Below are positions 31,414 through 39,347 of a stretch of 52,135 nt of DNA, one piece after another; the stretch's first letter is position 1; the number at the start of each line of letters is the position of its first letter. The translations under genes were made by a program, and so were the position numbers. The DNA comes from Candidatus Sumerlaeota bacterium. Its GTDB lineage: Bacteria > UBP6 > UBA1177. The notes beneath the pieces are model-generated. The model worked only from the letters and a program-made list of their open reading frames with translations. It was not told the DNA's origin and made no database searches. Location of the stretch: assembly GCA_007132725.1 (NCBI GenBank), contig SLOD01000031.1, positions 1 to 52,135 on the forward strand. Direction: 5' to 3'.

Positions 31414-33279
31414 ATGAAGAGCGGATTACAGTGGGTCGTACCGGAAGGTTATAAATCTCCAGACAGTCTTAAAACTTATTTGAATACAAACAGAGAGATC
31501 CGTTTTGTATCCTTAGTGGGAGTTGACTTTTTGGGAAATGATACAGATGAAAGGATCCCTGTAGGTTATTTTGTCAAAAATATTAATGAAATATTTACAG
31601 GAGGAATTCAGACGGATGGCTCCTCTGTTAATTTACCGGGTATAGCAACTCTTAATGATGCAAAAATAGATTTTATCATAGATCCTAATTCCAAGTGGTT
31701 TGTAGACCACAACTTTGATAATATGCTTCCTGACGGAAAGCCTGTTGCGACTCTCAGAATACCTATTTTTTTCAAACACCACGATAAACTGTGTTGTTCC
31801 CGGTCCGCTCTTAAAAACTCTGTTAATTATGTGAAAAAAGAAATGATGCTCCTTTTTGAACAAAACCCCGGTCTTTTACCTTCCGGAGTAAGCTGTGAAT
31901 ACATTAAGGATATTAAGTTCACTCTTGGTACGGAACTCGAATTCTGGGTAAGGACTGTTCTTGATGATGTTCCTGCAAGGGAGTTGGAAGTGTCGCAAAT
32001 GCTCAAAGAATCTTATTGGAAAAGGACAAAAGGACAGGTGAGGACATGTCTTGAAGAAAGTCTTGAAATACTGGAGTCTTACGGTTTCGTTCCGGAGATG
32101 GGACATAAGGAGGTTGGAGGTGTAAAGGGAAAGATTTCCGCTGATGGAAAACTTTTTGATGTTATGGAGCAGATGGAAATAAACTGGAAGTTCGCTGATC
32201 CGATTACAAGCTGTGATAACGAACTTTGGGCAAGAATTGTAATAAAAGAAGTGTTCCGCAGACATGGTCTGGAAGTCACTGTTATGGCCAAACCTGTTGA
32301 AGGTGTGGCCGGCAATGGTGAACATATGCATGTAGGAATGACTCTTTTTCTTAAAGATGGCAGAAAAATAAATCCTTTCAGCATAGACAGTGACACCTAT
32401 TATATGTCATCAATGGGATACGGTGCAATGATGGGGCTTTTGAAAAACTGGGATGTTGTCAACCCTTTTGTTTCTCATTCCAACTCTGCTTTGAAAAGGC
32501 TGAAACCCGGTTTTGAAGCACCTGTTTCGGCAGTTGCATCCCTTGGAGCATCCCCGCTTAAACCTTCAAGAAACCGTTCTGTTCTGGTAGGTCTGATAAA
32601 AGGCAATGATCCGATTTCTTTAAGATTTGAGATAAGAGCTCCCAATCCTCACACTAACAGTTATCTGGCGATGAGTGCTTTTTTGATAGCTATGCTGGAT
32701 GGAGTGAAATATTGTGCCGGAAAAGATATAGAGCATATTCATAAAGAACTGACAAAAGGGGAAAAAGAAAATGCAGAATATCTTGAAAAGGGGAGGCTGT
32801 ATGTTACAGAAAAAGATGTTTTTGAAGATTTTTCTCCGGCAGAGAGAGAATCCCTGTTTGGGAAAACTCCTGCAACCGTTTGGGAGGTGATCAGCAATAT
32901 TTTTGAATTTCCCGAGCTTTACAAGAACTCTCCTCTTTCGAAATCCATTGTTTCTTCATTTTTTTTAAGTGCTTTAAGGAAATGGGAAGTTGAACTCAGA
33001 CAGAAAGAGATCCCTGCTGTTCTTTCTGTGGTTAAAAGTATAAAGAGATTTCCGGAGCTTGAAAATGAGCTGGACTCAAGAGTATGGGAAAGTGTTGACA
33101 GTTTACGCCACCTGATATCTAAAAGCGGTCTAGCACAAAAATCAATAATAGTAAGGTTGACAGAAGCTCTTGATAAAAAGGATTATCCTAAAGCAAGCTC
33201 TATTTTTCTGGAGCTTCAGAGAGTTTTCACAGAGCTTAAAGAGGTTTGGAGTATCTATAGATCCAATATCATGGCATAG
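31414..33279 (+). CDS. glnA: Long, divergent glutamine synthetase
   Basis: ATG 31414 follows AAAGGAG by 6 bases; the in-frame ATG at 31387 has no ribosome site. 621 residues, against about 440-470 for GS-I. The beta-Grasp N-terminus includes GIQTDGSSVNLPGIATLND. Catalytic motifs are TLGTELEFWV (metal Glu pair, about 172), GHKEVGGVKGK, VAGNGEHMHVGMTL (about 302), LKPSRNRSVLVGL and RFEIRAPNPHTNSYLAMS. The adenylylated-Tyr region of GS-I is not recognisable, and about 120 extra helical residues follow the catalytic core. It makes glutamine from glutamate and ammonia if active. The symbol is by family; regulation must differ from enterobacterial GS. Confidence 0.88.
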   Translation: MKSGLQWVVPEGYKSPDSLKTYLNTNREIRFVSLVGVDFLGNDTDERIPVGYFVKNINEIFTGGIQTDGSSVNLPGIATLNDAKIDFIIDPNSKWFVDHNFDNMLPDGKPVATLRIPIFFKHHDKLCCSRSALKNSVNYVKKEMMLLFEQNPGLLPSGVSCEYIKDIKFTLGTELEFWVRTVLDDVPARELEVSQMLKESYWKRTKGQVRTCLEESLEILESYGFVPEMGHKEVGGVKGKISADGKLFDVMEQMEINWKFADPITSCDNELWARIVIKEVFRRHGLEVTVMAKPVEGVAGNGEHMHVGMTLFLKDGRKINPFSIDSDTYYMSSMGYGAMMGLLKNWDVVNPFVSHSNSALKRLKPGFEAPVSAVASLGASPLKPSRNRSVLVGLIKGNDPISLRFEIRAPNPHTNSYLAMSAFLIAMLDGVKYCAGKDIEHIHKELTKGEKENAEYLEKGRLYVTEKDVFEDFSPAERESLFGKTPATVWEVISNIFEFPELYKNSPLSKSIVSSFFLSALRKWEVELRQKEIPAVLSVVKSIKRFPELENELDSRVWESVDSLRHLISKSGLAQKSIIVRLTEALDKKDYPKASSIFLELQRVFTELKEVWSIYRSNIMA

Positions 33280-33408
33280 CATTCGGGCAGATATTTTACC
33301 CGGTTATTTGCATTTTTATATTTTTAATCAAAAAACTTTGCTAAAAACAAAGGAATCTGCTAACCTTGCGATGCGATTTTTAACTTTTGATGTTTTAAGG
33401 AGAAAATG

Positions 33409-34140
33409 ATGAAAAAAATCTTATTTTTAGTGGTTATTTTAATGCTTGTTGTTTTTTTCGGGTGTGAAAAACTTGGAAAAATGGCGGAAGATAAAACTGT
33501 TACTAAACAGGACTTGCAAAATGATGAGGCAAAAGAGAGTTATGCCATCGGTTTGGATATGGCAAGCAATCTCAAAAACAGAGGTTTTGAAATTGATGCA
33601 AGAGCTTTTTTTGCTGGGTTCAATGCAGGTTTAACAGGTTCAGGATCTCTTCTTAGCGAAGAGGAAAAACAGTCCACTTTGATGGCTATGCAAACTAAAA
33701 TGATGCAGAAAATGCAAGAGGAAATGGGGAAAAAAGCGGCAGAAAACAAAGCCAGAGGAGAGGCTTTTCTTGAAGAAAATAAAACCAAAGAAGGGGTGAA
33801 AGTCACAGAATCAGGTTTGCAGTACATTGTTAAAAAAGAAGGATCGGGAGCTAAACCTTCGGCAGAAGATGTTGTTGAAGTCCATTACAGAGGAGCTTTG
33901 CTTGACGGAACAGAATTTGACAGTTCTTACGAAAGGGGGCAGACTGTTAAATTCCCCCTCAACAGAGTTATTCCAGGCTGGACAGAAGGTCTTCAACTTA
34001 TGAGTCCCGGAGCCAAATACAAATTTTTTGTTCACTCTGACTTGGCTTACGGGGATCAAGGTAATAACAGGATAGCCCCGGGCGAAACTCTTGTTTTTGA
34101 TGTTGAGTTGATCTCATTTGAAAAAGCTCCGCAAAAATAA
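33409..34140 (+). CDS. FKBP-type peptidyl-prolyl isomerase lipoprotein (Mip/FkpA-like)
   Basis: 243 residues from ATG 33409, 6 bases after AAGGAG. The lipobox is VVFFGC. An N-terminal Mip-like dimerisation domain (about 30-85, SYAIGLDMASNLKN and FFAGFNAGL) leads to a long helix rich in Lys, Glu and Met, then the FKBP domain (about 135-240): VEVHYRGALLDGTEFDSSYE, VIPGWTEGLQLM and YGDQGNNRIAPGETLVFDVEL. Active-site aromatic and Asp residues are present. Predicted periplasmic folding factor. It follows glnA by 129 bases. Confidence 0.94.
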   Translation: MKKILFLVVILMLVVFFGCEKLGKMAEDKTVTKQDLQNDEAKESYAIGLDMASNLKNRGFEIDARAFFAGFNAGLTGSGSLLSEEEKQSTLMAMQTKMMQKMQEEMGKKAAENKARGEAFLEENKTKEGVKVTESGLQYIVKKEGSGAKPSAEDVVEVHYRGALLDGTEFDSSYERGQTVKFPLNRVIPGWTEGLQLMSPGAKYKFFVHSDLAYGDQGNNRIAPGETLVFDVELISFEKAPQK

Positions 34141-34206
34141 TCTGTCCGATCTGCCGGATCGAACAATAAAATAACCTCAGCGACATCTGTTTTAATGTTC
34201 TAACTG

Positions 34207-34224
34207 ACTGTATTAACAGTTTTT
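34207..34224 (+). terminator. Weak intrinsic terminator after the FKBP gene
   Basis: Perfect stem ACTGT/ACAGT with loop ATTA, then TTTT. The stem is short and AT-rich, so efficiency is doubtful. Confidence 0.3.
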
Positions 34225-34267
34225 CAAGGGTTAGCATTAAAAACTACTAACAGATTGCATTTTCCAC

Positions 34268-34296
34268 TTGATTTTTAAAAGATGAAATGTTACATT
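34268..34296 (+). promoter_or_regulatory. Candidate promoter of the 2-oxoacid oxidoreductase operon
   Basis: TTGATT (34268-34273), 17-base spacer, TACATT (34291-34296), 54 bases before ATG 34350. Confidence 0.35.
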
Positions 34297-34349
34297 CGTT
34301 AGCGGGCTATTCGGTTTTTTTACATAATCAATAATTTTTGGAGGAAAAG

Positions 34350-34580
34350 ATGGCAGCAAAAGGATTTGTAGAAATTTCAGTTGAAGGATGCAAGGGCTGC
34401 GGTCTGTGTGTTCACCACTGTCCGGTGAAATGTCTCAGCCTGAAAATGGATGATACTAACTCTTTCGGGTTGCATTACGCCTATCTCTCGAATGAAGAAA
34501 CATGCATCGGTTGTGCAAACTGTGCAGTTATCTGTCCTGATGCGGCAATTACTGTTTACAGAAAATCAAAGGCAGTTTAA
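34350..34580 (+). CDS. 2-oxoacid:ferredoxin oxidoreductase, delta (2x[4Fe-4S]) subunit
   Basis: 76 residues from ATG 34350 after GGAGG. Two ferredoxin motifs are CKGCGLCVHHCPVKC and CIGCANCAVICPDAA, each CxxCxxCxxxC-type, binding two [4Fe-4S] clusters. It carries electrons from the TPP subunit to external ferredoxin. It is the first gene of a delta-alpha-beta-gamma operon, the order common for VOR/KOR complexes. Confidence 0.95.
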   Translation: MAAKGFVEISVEGCKGCGLCVHHCPVKCLSLKMDDTNSFGLHYAYLSNEETCIGCANCAVICPDAAITVYRKSKAV

Positions 34581-34611
34581 AATTTAAAAATAATTTACGA
34601 TGGAGGCTAAA

Positions 34612-35694
34612 GTGTCTAAAAAAGAAATAGCTTTTATGAAAGGGAACGAGGCTCTTGCGGAAGCAGCTCTCAGAGCGGGTATGACTGGATATTACGGTTA
34701 TCCTATTACTCCTCAATCAGAAATTATGGAGTATCTCACCCGTCAGGCTCCGGAATATCCTCATGTTACAATTCTTCAGGCAGAAAGTGAAGTGGCTTCA
34801 GTAAACATGCTCTACGGAGCAGGCGGGGCAGGCGGAAGAGTAATGACTTCTTCTTCATCTCCCGGTTACTCTCTTATGCAGGAAGGCATTTCATACATTG
34901 CATGTGCCGAAATTCCCTCAGTTTTTGTAAATGTGCAAAGAGGTGGTCCCGGTCTTGGAACAATTCAGCCAAGCCAAGGAGATTACTTTCAGGCAGTAAA
35001 GGGTGGCGGTCATGGCGACTACAGAGTAATAGTTTTTGCCCCTAACTCTGTTCAGGAAATGGTTGACCACACAGTTCTCGCTTTTGACCTTGCAGATAAA
35101 TGGAGAAATCCCGCTCTCATACTCACTGATGGTGCCATCGGTCAGATGATGGAAAAAGTTGAACTTCCGGAACACTATAAGTTTAGAAGTGCTGAAGATA
35201 TGAGAGATGAAAAACCATGGGCGACAAATGGGAAGAAAGGCGGGAGAAAAAAGAATCTCCTTACCTCTTTGAATATTAAATCTGAGGATATGGAAAGGAA
35301 GAATCATGAACTTCAGGCAAAATACGGTAAAATATGTGATGAAGAAGTTCGCTATGAATCTTATCACCTTGATGATGCTGAAATAATTATAAGTGCTTAT
35401 GGTCTTTCAAGCAGAATCTGTAAAAAAGTTGTTGACATTGGCAGAGCACAGGGAATGAAGGTTGGACTTCTCAGACCTATAACTTTATGGCCGTTTCCTT
35501 CAAAAAAGATCGATGAGCTTGCCAAAAAAGAAAATGTAAAACTTTTCATGTCTATTGAGATGAGTGTCGGACAGATGGATGAAGACATCAAGCTTGTTGT
35601 AAATGGAAGGAAACCGGTACATCATTACGGCAGGACAGGCGGTATAATTTTTACCGCTGAAGACATTCTTAATCAGATCAAAGCTAAAATTTAA
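34612..35694 (+). CDS. vorB: 2-oxoacid:ferredoxin oxidoreductase, alpha subunit (VorB-type)
   Basis: GTG 34612 is preferred because GGAGG (34602-34606) ends 5 bases upstream; an ATG at 34600 overlaps that ribosome site. 360 residues. The N-terminal pyrimidine-binding-type domain has FMKGNEALAEAAL, YYGYPITPQSEIMEYL and QAESEVASVNMLYGAG, then SSSSPGYSLMQEGISYI and NVQRGGPGLGTIQPSQGDY, a pattern typical of VorB/KorA. The C-terminal domain II starts near residue 245. Cytoplasmic. Substrate preference (branched-chain 2-oxoacids or 2-oxoglutarate) cannot be settled by eye. Confidence 0.92.
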   Translation: MSKKEIAFMKGNEALAEAALRAGMTGYYGYPITPQSEIMEYLTRQAPEYPHVTILQAESEVASVNMLYGAGGAGGRVMTSSSSPGYSLMQEGISYIACAEIPSVFVNVQRGGPGLGTIQPSQGDYFQAVKGGGHGDYRVIVFAPNSVQEMVDHTVLAFDLADKWRNPALILTDGAIGQMMEKVELPEHYKFRSAEDMRDEKPWATNGKKGGRKKNLLTSLNIKSEDMERKNHELQAKYGKICDEEVRYESYHLDDAEIIISAYGLSSRICKKVVDIGRAQGMKVGLLRPITLWPFPSKKIDELAKKENVKLFMSIEMSVGQMDEDIKLVVNGRKPVHHYGRTGGIIFTAEDILNQIKAKI

Positions 35695-35706
35695 GGGAGG
35701 AGACCA

Positions 35707-36468
35707 ATGAAAGACGGATACGAACTGGTATATAAAAGACCTGATACGCTCCTTAGCAAAAGGATGCATTATTGTCCCGGATGTTTTCATTCAACGATGC
35801 ATAAAATCATCATGGAAGTGGTTGATGAAATGGGTATAGCTGAAGAGACCATAGGTGTGAGCCCCGTTGGATGTTCAGTTTTCGCCTATGACTATATGGA
35901 CATAGATTTTCAACAGGCTGCACATGGCAGAGCATGTGCTGTTGCAACAGGAATAAAAAGGTCTCTTCCTGATAAATTTGTTTTTACATATCAGGGAGAT
36001 GGTGACCTTGCGGCCATTGGTACAGCAGAAACTATTCACTCCTGCAATCGCGGTGAAAACTTCACTATATTTTTCATTAACAATGCTATTTACGGTATGA
36101 CGGGCGGTCAGATGGCTCCCACTACTCTTGAGGGACAGAAAACTTCAACAAGTCCTTACGGAAGAGATGTAAAGCATGTTGGACATCCTTTGAGAATGGC
36201 TGAAATGGTAAGCCAGCTTCCAGGTGTTGCCTATTGCGAAAGATTGGTTCTGAACACCCCTGCAAATGTAAGAAAAGCCAAGAAGTCTATAAAAAAAGCT
36301 TTTGATATTCAAAAACAGGGTCTTGGAATGACATTTCTTGAAGTTGTTTCAAACTGTCCTTCCGGTTGGAAATGCTCTCCTGTTCAATCCCTTGATTTTG
36401 TAGGAGAGAACATGCTTAAGTATTATCCGCTTGGCGTCAAAAAAGATGTCACAGCTAATTCAAACTAA
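35707..36468 (+). CDS. 2-oxoacid:ferredoxin oxidoreductase, beta (TPP-binding) subunit
   Basis: 253 residues; ATG follows GGGAGGAG, 12 bases after the alpha stop. Hallmarks are HYCPGCFHS, the Cys-containing GVSPVGCSVFAYDY, HGRACAVATGIKRS and the thiamine-pyrophosphate motif GDGDLAAIG ending in NNAIYGMTGGQ. It catalyses decarboxylation of the 2-oxoacid to an acyl-CoA with the alpha subunit. Third gene of the operon. Confidence 0.95.
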   Translation: MKDGYELVYKRPDTLLSKRMHYCPGCFHSTMHKIIMEVVDEMGIAEETIGVSPVGCSVFAYDYMDIDFQQAAHGRACAVATGIKRSLPDKFVFTYQGDGDLAAIGTAETIHSCNRGENFTIFFINNAIYGMTGGQMAPTTLEGQKTSTSPYGRDVKHVGHPLRMAEMVSQLPGVAYCERLVLNTPANVRKAKKSIKKAFDIQKQGLGMTFLEVVSNCPSGWKCSPVQSLDFVGENMLKYYPLGVKKDVTANSN

Positions 36469-36486
36469 GTAAAAAGGAGGAAAGAT

Positions 36487-37023
36487 ATGCTTCAGGAAAT
36501 GATTTTTGCAGGTTTTGGAGGACAGGGTGTTCTTTCAATGGGAAAACTTCTTGCCTATGCTGCAATGAAAGAAGGAAAAGAAATTAGCTGGATGCCGTCA
36601 TACGGGCCTGAAATGAGAGGTGGAACGGCAAACTGCATGGTAAATATAAGTGACACTCCGATATCGAGTCCTATTGTTCAGGAATATGATGTTGCTGTTG
36701 TTTTCAACCTGCCGTCACTTAAAAAATTCGAGCCTATGGTTAAGCCCGGGGGTATTTTGATATGGGAAAGTTCTACAATTAAAGAAGCCCCCACAAGAAC
36801 AGACATTAAAGTTTATGCTGTTCCTGCTATTGATCAGGCAACAAATGTAATAAAGAACACACAGGTTATGAACATGCTTGCTCTTGGAAGTCTCCTCAAA
36901 GTTAACCCCATTGTAAAGCCGGAAACTTTGCTTACAGCACTTAAAGACACTCTTCCTGAAAGACACCATAAACTTATCCCGGTTAACGAAGAAGCCATCA
37001 AACTTGGAATGAGCCTTGTATAA
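36487..37023 (+). CDS. 2-oxoacid:ferredoxin oxidoreductase, gamma subunit
   Basis: 178 residues; ATG follows AAGGAGG by 7 bases. The gamma domain signature is FAGFGGQGVLSMGKLLAYAA, then SYGPEMRGGTANCMVNIS and ALGSLLKV. It binds at the CoA side of the complex. Last gene of the delta-alpha-beta-gamma operon; a T-rich stretch follows near 37055-37063. Confidence 0.95.
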   Translation: MLQEMIFAGFGGQGVLSMGKLLAYAAMKEGKEISWMPSYGPEMRGGTANCMVNISDTPISSPIVQEYDVAVVFNLPSLKKFEPMVKPGGILIWESSTIKEAPTRTDIKVYAVPAIDQATNVIKNTQVMNMLALGSLLKVNPIVKPETLLTALKDTLPERHHKLIPVNEEAIKLGMSLV

Positions 37024-37061
37024 AACCATCTTGGAATAGTATCAGTTTCGCTTCGTTTTTT

Positions 37062-37089
37062 TTGCAAAATTCAATACACTTATTATAAT
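37062..37089 (+). promoter_or_regulatory. Promoter of the MopE/propeller lipoprotein gene
   Basis: TTGCAA (37062-37067), 16-base spacer, perfect TATAAT (37084-37089), 44 bases before ATG 37134. Confidence 0.55.
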
Positions 37090-37133
37090 AAATCCAGTTT
37101 GGGAAGCATAGTTAACAAGTGTGTGGGGGAATT

Positions 37134-39344
37134 ATGAAAGCTATTATTTCTTTTTTTCTTGTCATTATAATGATGGCATCCTGTTCTTCAAAACCGTCAA
37201 AATTTGATGGGAACGATGATGATTTTAACTGGACAGAAAAAAGTGACAACGGAGGGTTGCCGGGCAATGATAATGATGTTCCGGAAAATAATGAAAATGA
37301 AAATACAGATGAAGAAAATGATGAAAACGATATCGTGGAAGAGACCAGAGAGTGTACAAATGAATGCGGTTTCGGGATAGAAGAACTTATTGGCGGAGAA
37401 TGGAAGAACTGTTCCGCTCCCGAACATGGTGACACAAGAGAGTGCTTCAACGCAAACGAATACGGTATCTGTGAGGGTACAGAGACTTGCAATCTTGAAG
37501 ATGAAGAAGATGAGTTCGGCTGGACAGAATGTGATGCAAAAACACCTGAGCCGGAAATCTATGACGGCATTGATAACAATTGCAGTGGTGAAATTGACGA
37601 CGGACTGGTCAATCCGGTAACTGACGGAGAAGTTGAAGAAGGACTTGTTTTTATAGATGCTGATGATCCTGATAATCCGACAGATAAAGATGGACTTTCT
37701 CTTTCAACTGTCAGCAGAACCCTTCCATATCTTTGGGCAGCAAATGAACAACAAGGTTCAGTCAGCAAGTTTAATACTCAGACACATAAAGAAGAAGGAA
37801 GGTACTGGGTTGGAACAAATCCGAGCAGAACAGCGGTCGATCTTGATGGAAACATGTGGGTTGGAGGTAGAGATGACGGCAGAGTTACAAAAATTCTTTG
37901 GGACACAACAAAATGTCCGGACAGAAACGAAAACGGCATAATAGAAACATCTTATGTTGATGAAATAGAAAATGTAGTTCAGAAAAACAGTGCAGCAGAC
38001 CCGTTTGCCGATGAATGTGTAGTTTACAGTGCCGTAACAAACCCCTCTTATCCAAGCATAAGAGGAATGGCTGTAGGAAGTGACGGAAGAGTTTGGATAG
38101 GTTACAGTTATGGTGGAATTCAATCTATAGACCCCGATACTTTTGAACTTGGTCCGTATATTCCTGCGACCAATCTTCCTCTTTGGAAACCTGACACAGA
38201 CAATGTTTTTCAGTTGACTGCTGAAACTGTCTCAATGTCCGGTGTTTATGGACTTATTTCAGATTCAAACGGAATACTGTATATCGTTGATATCGGGAAT
38301 AGGGGAAACCTTGGTGCCTATGATAGTGTTAATGAACAATGGATCGGTGTATATCAGAGAGACGGCAACTGTGGGTATGGGATTGCAGTTGACGGAAAGA
38401 ACAGGATATGGATGGGTGGCTGGCCCGACTGCGGCGGAGTTATACTATTTAATCCTGAAACAATGAAGTCCCATACTTTCGTTGTTCCACCCGGGACTGT
38501 GTTGACACCGAAAGGGGAATCGGGTGTTACTTTAATTGAAAGAGGTGCACCCGGAGGTGATCCCTATGACCCTCAACCTGGATGGAGACTTACGAGCACA
38601 ACAGGTGTAACTGTTGACCCTGCGACAGGAAATGTTTGGACATCATTTTTCATACTGGGGTATACAGGAAAGCTGATCGTTAACGAGGAAGACTTTTCTT
38701 CAAGCAAGTGGGAATTTATAGGAACAATGCGAAAAAGTGCCCCGCCTTATGATTTGCTTGACGGAGTTTGGAATAACGATTTAAGAGGAGTTGGGTTTGA
38801 TCCTTATGGTTATGCATGGACTCTGGGTCTTGGGAGTGACCGTGTTTTTAAACTTGATCCGGCAACAAATGAGAGGAGTACTGATTTACCTGTCGGAGTT
38901 ATGGTGGGAGAAGGAGGGGTAACATGGACCCATTACACATACAGTGACTTTACGGGATCAACTGCTTTTAATTTTACAGCTCCCAGGGGGATCTGGAGAC
39001 ACATTTTCGATAAAGCTTCTGACTGTTCTATTCCTTCAAGAATTGATGTAACAGCCTATGTTCCTGAAAAAACCTACATGGGTGTAAGGATCAGACCTCT
39101 TGACCTCGACAGCAATCCAATAGATGGATGGCTGCCGGAGATCGAGAATGGTGATGATTATTTTGATGTGCCGCAGGGAATGGGAGAAACTCTGATAGAA
39201 CTTGATGACTACAGAAGTTATTTTCTGACCGCTCAGAAGTTTGAAGTTGAGGTTTTTATGTCAACGACAGATAAAAACATAAGACCGATACTGAACGCTC
39301 TTAACATTATGTGGAAATATGACAAAGATTCCTGTGCTCAGTAA
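37134..39344 (+). CDS. MopE-motif and streptogramin-lyase-like propeller lipoprotein
   Basis: ATG 37134 after GGGGG opens a lipoprotein signal (IIMMASC). 736 residues. An Asn/Asp/Glu tether (about 25-75) precedes a Cys-rich part with the MopE-like motif YDGIDNNCSGEIDDG (about 143). Residues 200-620 are propeller-like, in the style of virginiamycin-B lyase/NHL repeats: YLWAANEQQGSVSKFNTQT, DLDGNMWVGGRDDGRV, GSDGRVWIGYSYGGI and DGKNRIWMGGWPDCGG. The C-terminal 100 residues form a beta-sandwich (TYMGVRIRPLDLDS). It is likely a surface-exposed binding protein; lyase activity is not claimed. Confidence 0.85.
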   Translation: MKAIISFFLVIIMMASCSSKPSKFDGNDDDFNWTEKSDNGGLPGNDNDVPENNENENTDEENDENDIVEETRECTNECGFGIEELIGGEWKNCSAPEHGDTRECFNANEYGICEGTETCNLEDEEDEFGWTECDAKTPEPEIYDGIDNNCSGEIDDGLVNPVTDGEVEEGLVFIDADDPDNPTDKDGLSLSTVSRTLPYLWAANEQQGSVSKFNTQTHKEEGRYWVGTNPSRTAVDLDGNMWVGGRDDGRVTKILWDTTKCPDRNENGIIETSYVDEIENVVQKNSAADPFADECVVYSAVTNPSYPSIRGMAVGSDGRVWIGYSYGGIQSIDPDTFELGPYIPATNLPLWKPDTDNVFQLTAETVSMSGVYGLISDSNGILYIVDIGNRGNLGAYDSVNEQWIGVYQRDGNCGYGIAVDGKNRIWMGGWPDCGGVILFNPETMKSHTFVVPPGTVLTPKGESGVTLIERGAPGGDPYDPQPGWRLTSTTGVTVDPATGNVWTSFFILGYTGKLIVNEEDFSSSKWEFIGTMRKSAPPYDLLDGVWNNDLRGVGFDPYGYAWTLGLGSDRVFKLDPATNERSTDLPVGVMVGEGGVTWTHYTYSDFTGSTAFNFTAPRGIWRHIFDKASDCSIPSRIDVTAYVPEKTYMGVRIRPLDLDSNPIDGWLPEIENGDDYFDVPQGMGETLIELDDYRSYFLTAQKFEVEVFMSTTDKNIRPILNALNIMWKYDKDSCAQ

Positions 39345-39347
39345 GAT

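Noticed and set aside
33170-33409. Small plus-strand open frame spanning the glnA end and the FKBP leader
   Set aside because: No signal peptide or family match; it overlaps glnA out of frame and lacks a convincing ribosome site.
34148-34163. Hairpin CGATC-TGCCG-GATCG after the FKBP gene
   Set aside because: Five base pairs only and no following T run; not convincing as a terminator.
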